Source: an uncultured Bacteroidales bacterium
Lineage (GTDB): Bacteria; Bacteroidota; Bacteroidia; Bacteroidales; UBA932
Assembly (NCBI GenBank): GCA_934667175.1
Contig: CAKULN010000073.1
Span: 1 to 10,802 of the forward strand
Direction: 5' to 3'
DNA: 10,802 nt
Made by a program: the position numbers and the translations under genes. Shown in pieces: positions 1 to 5,146 of the stretch. The notes beneath the pieces are model-generated. The model had not been told where the DNA came from, ran no database searches, and was given only the letters and a program-made list of their open reading frames with translations. Positions within the stretch are counted from its first letter, which is position 1. Every line of letters starts with the position of its first letter.

Positions 1-682
1 CAGTCTTCGGGCGACACTTCTTTTGACACGCTGTAAATTCCCCCAAAGGTACAAAGAACGAAAGCAATTCACAACGTCAATTAGTTATGATAGTTTATGG
101 CAAATGCTGTAAATTCCCCCAAAGGTACAAAGAACGAAAGCAATTCACAACTTACCATTACAGCCACTGGAGATTGGACAAGCTGTAAATTCCCCCAAAG
201 GTACAAAGAACGAAAGCAATTCACAACGCAGTCTTCGGGCGACACTTCTTTTGACACGCTGTAAATTCCCCCAAAGGTACAAAGAACGAAAGCAATTCAC
301 AACGTTGGCATATATCGCTATAGTTCTTATGCGCTGTAAATTCCCCCAAAGGTACAAAGAACGAAAGCAATTCACAACATGAAACCTATAATTCACCTGC
401 TGCTCAGCGCTGTAAATTCCCCCAAAGGTACAAAGAACGAAAGCAATTCACAACACAATGCACGGAAGAGCCACTTTGTCCTTCGCTGTAAATTCCCCCA
501 AAGGTACAAAGAACGAAAGCAATTCACAACCGATTTGAAACTGTCACAGGAATCCGCCAAGCTGTAAATTCCCCCAAAGGTACAAAGAACGAAAGCAATT
601 CACAACCGATTTGAAACTGTCACAGGAATCCGCCAAGCTGTAAATTCCCCCAAAGGTACAAAGAACGAAAGCAATTCACAAC
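1..682 (-). CRISPR. CRISPR array, probable type II-C, left end outside window
   Basis: Nine identical 46-nt repeats lie at 30-75, 106-151, 182-227, 258-303, 333-378, 409-454, 485-530, 561-606 and 637-682. Eight complete spacers separate them (30 nt each, except 304-332 with 29 nt), and the window opens one base into a ninth spacer (1-29). On the minus strand the repeat begins GTTGTGAATTGCTTTC and ends TTTACAGC. This closely resembles the 46-47-nt repeats of Bacteroides type II-C (Cas9) systems, and the minus strand is therefore taken as the crRNA strand. No repeat carries a mismatch, including the last one at 637-682, so no degenerate trailer end is visible. Spacer 228-257 equals 1-29, and spacers 531-560 and 607-636 are the same. 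No cas gene and no anti-repeat (tracrRNA) is seen to the right of the array; they must lie to the left or elsewhere. The subtype rests on repeat resemblance only. Confidence 0.97.
651..681 (-). promoter_or_regulatory. Bacteroidetes-type promoter inside CRISPR repeat (representative copy)
   Basis: Read on the minus strand, the repeat holds TTG at repeat positions 2-4 and TACCTTTG at 25-32, separated by exactly 20 nt. This matches the Bacteroidetes sigma factor pattern of a -33 TTTG/TTG box and a -7 TAnnTTTG box. The coordinates given are for the rightmost repeat; all nine copies are identical, so each carries the same signal. Transcription would begin roughly 5-7 nt past the -7 box, still inside the repeat and about 7-10 nt before the next spacer. 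The boxes are seen directly; the activity is inferred. Confidence 0.6.
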
Positions 683-1041
683 GTTTGGCGGGAAGAGAAT
701 TTTATGAATATCCCGGGGCATCAGGAGTCGAGGTGACGGGGATGAAATGGGGACAGTTGTTCTTGTGTGACTGGCAGCAATCCAAAAGGTTCTGAAAGCC
801 AATGGGTGAGATATCACCTGTTCATTATCAGTGAGTTACAAAAGATTGCCGGGGCGATTGGGAGGGCAGAATTTCATAACTTACTAATTGTCTGAGCATT
901 ACCGAACACGGGGATGTTGGTATCGGGTGCCTCGACAGGCTCGGCGGCCAGACACAGACATTTGGACTTGATTCAAAAACGCCGGGCATAAAGTGATAAC
1001 GGACAAGACTTGAGAACATATTGTGATAACCAGACAAGACT
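683..1041. other. Intergenic region between CRISPR array and ribosomal operon
   Basis: I see no convincing gene here. It does not look like a typical AT-rich CRISPR leader, and no anti-repeat resembling the CRISPR repeat was found. It contains a short open frame running out of the last repeat and ending at 793-795, a small inverted repeat GGTGA/TCACC at 805-818, a REP-like stretch at 929-949 related to one near 2451-2471, and the first part of a paired repeat at 993-1046. Confidence 0.6.
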
Positions 1042-1046
1042 TGAGA
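993..1046. repeat. Pair of near-identical 23/24-nt direct repeats
   Basis: Copies at 993-1015 and 1023-1046 both start GTGATAAC and end GACAAGACTTGAGA. The second copy differs by a base change and one inserted base after the GTGATAAC block. Each contains the odd palindrome CAAGACTTG (1004-1012 and 1035-1043). The pair sits directly downstream of the rplI terminator. Function unknown; it may be a protein-binding site or the remnant of a small repeated element. Confidence 0.75.
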
Positions 1047-1087
1047 AAAAGAAAAGGAGGTTGGTAAAAGTTATCTTTTAACCAACC
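1042..1087 (-). terminator. Rho-independent terminator of rpsF-rpsR-rplI
   Basis: An inverted repeat at 1059-1087 pairs GGTTGG-TAAAAG with CTTTTA-ACCAACC around a 4-nt loop, with one bulged base. On the minus strand it is followed by a pyrimidine run rich in T (TCCTTTTCTTTTTC, about 1045-1058). It lies some 45-70 nt past the rplI stop codon, where the end of the operon is expected. Confidence 0.85.
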
Positions 1088-1131
1088 CCCGTGGAGAATA
1101 TTGTCAGCCCGAAGGCTTGATAAACTTAGGA

Positions 1132-1575
1132 TTAGGCTTCTGCCTCAACAGTTATCTTAACGGTGGCCTTGACGGTCTTGTAGCACTTGACTGTGCCTTC
1201 GTACTCGCCAACGGTCTTGATCTCGCCAAGAGTGATGTTCTTCTTATCAACCTCGATGCCGGCGGTCTTAAGGGCCTCCTCGATCTGAGCGGTGGTGACA
1301 GAGCCGTAGATCTTGCCGGACTCGCTGACCTTAACGGTCACCTTGACAGGCGTTGCCGAGATCTTGGCTGCGAGAGCCTCGGCGTCAGCGATGAGTTTAG
1401 CCTCCTTGTGAGCCCTCTGGCGCTTTGTCTCCTCAAGCTGCTTAAGAGCGGATGGAGTGGCGGCGGCGGCGAATCCCTGAGGGATAAGATAATTACGGCC
1501 GTAACCTGACTTTACCTCTACCACATCTCCGGCCTCGCCGAGATTGGCAACTTCTTTCTTCAAAATGATCTTCAT
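1132..1575 (-). CDS. rplI: 50S ribosomal protein bL9
   Basis: Encodes a 147-residue protein matching bacterial bL9 in length and layout. The N-terminal rRNA-binding domain (about residues 1-45) begins MKIILKKEVANLGEAGDVVEV and continues with the typical GYGRNYLIPQG segment at 24-34. A long charged alpha helix (about 41-74) links it to a C-terminal domain (about 75-147) containing the GSVT segment at 91-94. bL9 binds 23S rRNA near the base of the L1 stalk and helps to maintain reading frame. It is the third gene of the ribosomal operon, 15 nt after rpsR. The start is supported by the AGGAG element at 1585-1589, 9 nt upstream of the ATG, and by the conserved N-terminus. A terminator hairpin follows at 1059-1087. 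Nothing in the protein looks unusual. Confidence 0.97.
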   Translation of the reverse strand: MKIILKKEVANLGEAGDVVEVKSGYGRNYLIPQGFAAAATPSALKQLEETKRQRAHKEAKLIADAEALAAKISATPVKVTVKVSESGKIYGSVTTAQIEEALKTAGIEVDKKNITLGEIKTVGEYEGTVKCYKTVKATVKITVEAEA

Positions 1576-1590
1576 AATCTCGCTCTCCTA

Positions 1591-1869
1591 TTATTTAAGA
1601 AGGTCAGTTACATAAGGAAGCAGAGCAAGGGAACGGGCCCTCTTGACTGCCTGAGCGACTTTCCTCTGGAACTTCAGGGAAGTACCGGTGATACGGCGAG
1701 GGAGAATCTTACCCTGCTCGTTGAGGAACTTCTTGAGGAACTCGGCGTCCTTGTAATCAACATACTTGATGCCTGCCTTCTTGAAACGGCAGTACTTCTT
1801 CTTTCTTACCTCTACTGTAGGAGGATTGAGATAGCGGATTCCCGCATTCTGTGCGTCATTCTGTGCCAT
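1591..1869 (-). CDS. rpsR: 30S ribosomal protein bS18
   Basis: Encodes a 92-residue protein with the bS18 signature: [17 protein letters not shown] at about 25-41, [21 protein letters not shown] at about 55-75, and the basic [11 protein letters not shown] end. bS18 sits on the platform of the small subunit as a heterodimer with bS6. In Bacteroidia, bS18 together with bS6 and bS21 forms the pocket that holds the 3' tail of 16S rRNA and masks the anti-Shine-Dalgarno. The gene lies between rpsF and rplI; only 17 nt separate it from the rpsF stop. That gap contains a perfect 7-nt Shine-Dalgarno, AAGGAGG (1878-1884), 8 nt from the ATG, which fixes the start and is unusually strong for this group. 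Identification is secure; the regulatory meaning of the Shine-Dalgarno is inferred. Confidence 0.97.
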   Translation of the reverse strand: MAQNDAQNAGIRYLNPPTVEVRKKKYCRFKKAGIKYVDYKDAEFLKKFLNEQGKILPRRITGTSLKFQRKVAQAVKRARSLALLPYVTDLLK

Positions 1870-1877
1870 AATTTATT

Positions 1878-1884
1878 CCTCCTT
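1878..1884 (-). promoter_or_regulatory. Strong Shine-Dalgarno of rpsR
   Basis: On the minus strand, AAGGAGG lies 8 nt before the rpsR ATG, entirely between the rpsF stop and the rpsR start, so it is not forced by coding sequence. It can pair over 7 nt with the canonical 16S anti-Shine-Dalgarno. rpsF, pepD, the DUF4831 gene and the POT gene show no such element, as expected for Bacteroidia, where this pairing is normally blocked. Confidence 0.85.
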
Positions 1885-1886
1885 GA

Positions 1887-2300
1887 TTAAGCGTTTTCCT
1901 CTGTTTTCTCCTCAGCGGCGACAGGAGCCTCGGCTACCGGTGCCTCCTCGGCCTTAGGAGCGGCAGGCTTGTTCCTGTTCTCCCTTCTCTTGGCTGCATA
2001 AGCCTCGGCGTGCTTGTCAAGAGCCACGGTAAGGAACCTGATGATCCTCTCATCACGGAAATACTGGGTCTCAAGGGTGGCGATGAAGCTTGGCTCAGCC
2101 TTGAACTGGATAAGATAATAGAATCCTGAGGTCTTGTGCTGGATAGGATAAGCCAGCTGACGGAGTCCCCAGTCCTCCTCGTACACAACCTCGCCACCAT
2201 TATCGGCGATCAGCTTTGTGTACTTGGCAACCGCTTCCTTCATCTGTTGTTCAGACAAAACGGGAGTTGCGATGAAAACGGTCTCGTACTGTTTTAACAT
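1887..2300 (-). CDS. rpsF: 30S ribosomal protein bS6
   Basis: Encodes 137 residues. The core (about 1-95) matches bS6: it starts [19 protein letters not shown], has the segment [22 protein letters not shown] at about 41-62, and the RDERIIRFL strand at about 82-90. The tail (about 101-137) is rich in Ala, Pro and Glu and probably disordered, a common extension in bacterial bS6. bS6 pairs with bS18 on the platform of the small subunit. It is the first gene of the rpsF-rpsR-rplI operon, with a consensus promoter at 2369-2400 and a stable hairpin at 2329-2371 in the predicted 5' leader. There is no Shine-Dalgarno; the ATG is preceded by an A/T-rich stretch typical of the phylum. As in other Bacteroidetes, no ssb gene lies between rpsF and rpsR. 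Confidence 0.97.
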   Translation of the reverse strand: MLKQYETVFIATPVLSEQQMKEAVAKYTKLIADNGGEVVYEEDWGLRQLAYPIQHKTSGFYYLIQFKAEPSFIATLETQYFRDERIIRFLTVALDKHAEAYAAKRRENRNKPAAPKAEEAPVAEAPVAAEEKTEENA

Positions 2301-2328
2301 TTGACTTAATTGTTTAATAATAAATAAA

Positions 2329-2371
2329 TTGCAGTCCTTTCAGGGACGTATGAAACCCAAAAGGACTGCAA
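2329..2371 (-). promoter_or_regulatory. rpsF leader hairpin, candidate r-protein autoregulatory element
   Basis: Two 12-nt arms, TTGCAGTCCTTT and AAAGGACTGCAA on the minus strand (2360-2371 and 2329-2340), are perfectly complementary. The 19-nt apical part carries a further GGG/CCC pairing. The distal arm lies about 28 nt before the rpsF start. The -7 promoter box overlaps the outer end of the proximal arm, so the transcript probably keeps only about 7-9 bp of the stem. Leaders that bind the bS6:bS18 dimer are known upstream of rpsF in many bacteria; I could not recognise the conserved CCG bulge of that motif here. An operator palindrome is the alternative. Confidence 0.55.
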
Positions 2372-2400
2372 ATATAGTCAATTATCTCAACTTTCGCAAA
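2369..2400 (-). promoter_or_regulatory. Promoter of rpsF-rpsR-rplI
   Basis: On the minus strand a TTTG box (2397-2400) and a TATATTTG box (2369-2376) are separated by exactly 20 nt. This is a full match to the Bacteroidetes -33/-7 consensus. The predicted start of transcription is near 2362-2366, about 60-65 nt before the rpsF ATG. A 12-bp tandem repeat, CATTTGAAT plus 3 nt, lies upstream at 2416-2439. Confidence 0.8.
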
Positions 2401-2460
2401 TTAGAGGTCAAATCGCATTTGAATATTCATTTGAATTGCTGAATCAGGGCGCTTCGGCAA

Positions 2461-2526
2461 GCTCAGCGACCTGAATGGGCATGCTCAGCGACCTGGACGG
2501 GCGATCTCAGCGACCTGAACGGGCGA
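2461..2526. repeat. Three-unit 22-bp tandem repeat, REP-like
   Basis: Units at 2461-2482, 2483-2504 and 2505-2526 share the core CTCAGCGACCTGAACGGGC with few changes, and a weaker fourth unit may follow. The stretch is preceded by CTTCGGCAAG, and the junction (2451-2471) matches 16 of 21 positions of 929-949, all five differences being transitions. It lies between the pepD stop and the rpsF promoter. No gene was seen in the rest of 2401-2575. Confidence 0.85.
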
Positions 2527-2575
2527 TCCTGGAGACCGGCGAATATGAACTCTAATGTCTCGAAATAGTTGATTA

Positions 2576-4033
2576 TTACTTCTCAGGAATATTCTCAAGC
2601 ACCGCGACGAGGAACTTCCATGTCTCGGCGACGGATGCGATGTTCACACGTTCGTCCGGAGAGTGCGGATATAGGATGTCCGGTCCGATGGAAACCATCT
2701 CCCAGTTCGGGTACTTGGCACCCATGATGGCGCACTCAAGTCCTCCGTGTGTGGCGGTGATCTTAAGATCCTTTCCGAAAAGGGATTTATAAGTGTCCTC
2801 CAAAACCTTGATCATCGGAGTTCCGAGCTTTGGAGCCCAACCGCTGTATGCACCTGATGTTGAATATTCAGCCCCGGCCAGTTCGAACACATAACGGATA
2901 GAGTCGGCGAGATACATCTTGGCCGCGTCTATGGAGCTGCGGGTCAGCGAGTGAACCGTAAGATGCCCCTTCTGGGTGCGCACGATAGCCATGTTGGTCG
3001 AGGTCTCAGTCAGACCAGGAAGGGTGTCGCTCATCCTCTGAACTCCATGAGGGCAAGCGAGGATGGCCTTTACCGCCTTGCCGATGACCTTAGGGCTGAT
3101 GTAGCGGGCAGCAGGAGCGCTCTGCTTCTCGTAGATGAGAATCATGTCAGGATCAGAGTACTGGTACTCGAACTTGGACTCCTCGAATTTCTTCTCCACT
3201 AAAGCCTTAACCTTGCGGGAGTCGGCTGAAGGAACGAGGATCTCCGCCTCAGCCTCAAACGGGATGGCGTTGCGGAGAGAGCCGCCGGTGATGGAGGCCA
3301 CCTTTACGTCATATTCAGAGAGCACGGCTTCAAGAAGACGGCAGATGATCTTGTTGGCGTTGCCTCTGAAGAGGGAGATGTCCATTCCGGAGTGACCGCC
3401 CTTGAGTCCTTTTACGGTGATCTTGTAGCCGACAAATCCTTCGGGAGTCTTGTAGGTCCTGTAAGCGAAGTCCGCCGTGCCGTCAACTCCACCGGCGCAA
3501 CCGGTGCAAAGCTCGCCTTCCTCCTCGGAATCGAGGTTGAGAAGTATGTCACCTTTCAGGACACCCGGCTTCAAGGAGTTCGCTCCGGTCATTCCGGTCT
3601 CCTCATCGTAGGTGATGAGAGCCTCAAGCGGACCGTGCTTCAAAGTCTTGTCCTGAAGGACGGAAAGCGCGAGAGCCACACCGATGCCGTTGTCGGCTCC
3701 GAGGGTGGTTCCCTTGGCGGTCACCCACTCCCCTTTTATCTCGGTCTCGATAGGATCGGTAAGGAAGTCATGCTTCGTGTCTGCGGTCTTCTGAGGGACC
3801 ATGTCCATGTGAGCCTGCATGATCACACCCTTGCGGTTCTCGAAACCAGGAGTCGCGGGAGCGGTGAATATGATGTTGCCGGTGTCGTCCTTCTTCACGT
3901 CAACACCGTGCTCTTTTCCCCAATTAAGGAGATATTCCTGAACCTTGCCTTCATGCTTTGATGGACGAGGCACTCTAGTGAGGCCATAGAAGTTCTCCCA
4001 AACGGCCTTTGGCTGCAAATCTTTAATTGTCAT
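2576..4033 (-). CDS. pepD: Aminoacyl-histidine dipeptidase (Xaa-His dipeptidase), M20 family
   Basis: Encodes 485 residues, the usual length of PepD, a cytosolic di-zinc peptidase of family M20 that cleaves dipeptides such as carnosine-type Xaa-His. The metal-site motifs are in order: QAHMDMVPQK with H75 and D77; TTLGADNGIG with the bridging D114; YDEETGM with the base and ligand E144/E145; LNLDSEEEGEL with D168; and YPHSPDE with H457. The spacing between these residues agrees with characterised PepD enzymes. The lid segment THGGLECAIM is present with H429. The start is supported by the conserved LQPKAVWENFYGLTRVPRPS opening. It lies 64 nt downstream of the DUF4831 gene on the same strand, and I found no promoter consensus in that gap, so it is probably cotranscribed with it. 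No terminator was recognised after the stop. Confidence 0.93.
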   Translation of the reverse strand: MTIKDLQPKAVWENFYGLTRVPRPSKHEGKVQEYLLNWGKEHGVDVKKDDTGNIIFTAPATPGFENRKGVIMQAHMDMVPQKTADTKHDFLTDPIETEIKGEWVTAKGTTLGADNGIGVALALSVLQDKTLKHGPLEALITYDEETGMTGANSLKPGVLKGDILLNLDSEEEGELCTGCAGGVDGTADFAYRTYKTPEGFVGYKITVKGLKGGHSGMDISLFRGNANKIICRLLEAVLSEYDVKVASITGGSLRNAIPFEAEAEILVPSADSRKVKALVEKKFEESKFEYQYSDPDMILIYEKQSAPAARYISPKVIGKAVKAILACPHGVQRMSDTLPGLTETSTNMAIVRTQKGHLTVHSLTRSSIDAAKMYLADSIRYVFELAGAEYSTSGAYSGWAPKLGTPMIKVLEDTYKSLFGKDLKITATHGGLECAIMGAKYPNWEMVSIGPDILYPHSPDERVNIASVAETWKFLVAVLENIPEK

Positions 4034-4097
4034 AGCGTTATTCTATTTTAATATGTGAATATGTCTTTAGATCACTTTGGATGAATATTATGCGATA

Positions 4098-5135
4098 TCA
4101 CTTCGAAAGAGGGAAATAACCTTCTGTGCCAAGCTGATAGACGGCCATCCTGTCCTGGAGGAAAGATGTCACGCCATCAGAAAGACGGACAGTGCAGATG
4201 GCCGGGATCCTATAAATGGCAACATTTGTCTTGGACGGCACTTCCTTGCCGGAAGCCTCACCGATAGGCTGAGGTATAACCTCCAGCAGGTAAGGTTTTC
4301 CGGACATATTGTCAGCGGAGACAATCCCATCGGTGTCAGAGATCCTGAACGCGACGTATGTCTGCGACTTCCTGTCCTTTTCCGGAACGACATCGCATTT
4401 GAGTTTCTGTGTCTGGTAGTCACTGTAGCCGACGAACATGGACATATATTCCTTCTCCAGAGCGGAGATTTCCTTAAGAGCGGCTCCCATCGCCTCGCCG
4501 CTATAGGTGGCGTCAGTGTCACCGGTGACGATCTGGACCCTCTTCTGACGGAGATTGAATATCATGTCAGCGGCTTCCTTGGCCCTCTGTTCAAGGGATT
4601 TCAGGACGACCATATTCTGCTGGACAGCTATGCGATTGTAGGAGGCATCCTCCTTGACACCACGATAAAGCGTCGTCGCCTCAGAAGTGAGGTTGGAACT
4701 TACACCCTTCCCGTTGAAGTCGGCTCCGGCCTGCGAGGTGAACCTCCACTCGGCGCTCTCACCGAAGTTCCCGTCATTGACAGCGATAAGTCCCTGAGAG
4801 GTAAGCGAGAGGAAAGACTGGGCAGCCTTGTCGGGATTGACGTAATAGCGGAAATTCTGGTCAGCCTCGATGTACGGAGTCATCCGGACAGAGCTTAGAG
4901 TGCAGGAAGTCTGGTCTGACTGACGGGCGTCCACGCCAAGATACTTCTGGGCATACTTGGCGTAAGGGCCTGCGTAGAAATATTCACGGACGGCCTCCAC
5001 TTCTATCGTGATGGTGGTCTGAGGAAGCGCGTAAGACACTGTTCCCACCGGATCCTGAGCCGAAATTCTTCCGGCAGGCAACAATGCGGCAGCCAGAAGG
5101 AAAAGCGAAACTGTGCGATAATTCTTCATATTCAT
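4098..5135 (-). CDS. DUF4831 family exported protein
   Basis: Encodes 345 residues of unknown function. A signal peptide is clear: MNMKNYR, a hydrophobic LFLLAAALLPAG core, and a likely cut after A26 (ISA-QD), so the protein acts in the periplasm or at the envelope. The segment after it (about 30-66: VSYALPQTTITIEVEAVREYFYAGPYAKYAQKYLG) and the later LTSQGLIAV resemble the DUF4831 family, common in Bacteroidetes and uncharacterised. There is no lipobox cysteine. ATG at 5135 is chosen; a second in-frame Met two codons later is equally possible, and there is no Shine-Dalgarno to decide. Only 11 nt separate it from the upstream acyltransferase gene, so the two are almost surely in one transcript, with pepD following. 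The family assignment is from memory of conserved segments, not from a profile search. Confidence 0.75.
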   Translation of the reverse strand: MNMKNYRTVSLFLLAAALLPAGRISAQDPVGTVSYALPQTTITIEVEAVREYFYAGPYAKYAQKYLGVDARQSDQTSCTLSSVRMTPYIEADQNFRYYVNPDKAAQSFLSLTSQGLIAVNDGNFGESAEWRFTSQAGADFNGKGVSSNLTSEATTLYRGVKEDASYNRIAVQQNMVVLKSLEQRAKEAADMIFNLRQKRVQIVTGDTDATYSGEAMGAALKEISALEKEYMSMFVGYSDYQTQKLKCDVVPEKDRKSQTYVAFRISDTDGIVSADNMSGKPYLLEVIPQPIGEASGKEVPSKTNVAIYRIPAICTVRLSDGVTSFLQDRMAVYQLGTEGYFPLSK

Positions 5136-5146
5136 AATTTATTTTG

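Noticed and set aside
379..408. Spacer that reads as an in-frame gene start (MKPIIHLLLS)
   Set aside because: A 30-nt open frame with ATG is easily due to chance; without a protospacer match nothing can be said.
145..817. Small open frames within the CRISPR array and its flank
   Set aside because: Their repeated peptide (VNCFRSLYLWGNLQ) is only the translated CRISPR repeat.
683..1041. Possible tracrRNA next to the array
   Set aside because: I looked for an anti-repeat similar to AAAGCAATTCACAAC outside the array and found none.
1117..1509. Long plus-strand open frame opposite rplI
   Set aside because: It is the antisense shadow of a secure ribosomal protein gene; its Leu/Gly/Asp-rich product reflects the codon use of rplI.
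3392..3961. 189-codon plus-strand open frame opposite pepD
   Set aside because: Antisense to catalytic parts of pepD, with no start signal and no family resemblance.
4077..4898. 273-codon plus-strand open frame opposite the DUF4831 gene
   Set aside because: Although long, it runs antisense to a gene with a clear signal peptide and family segments; no promoter or recognisable domain.
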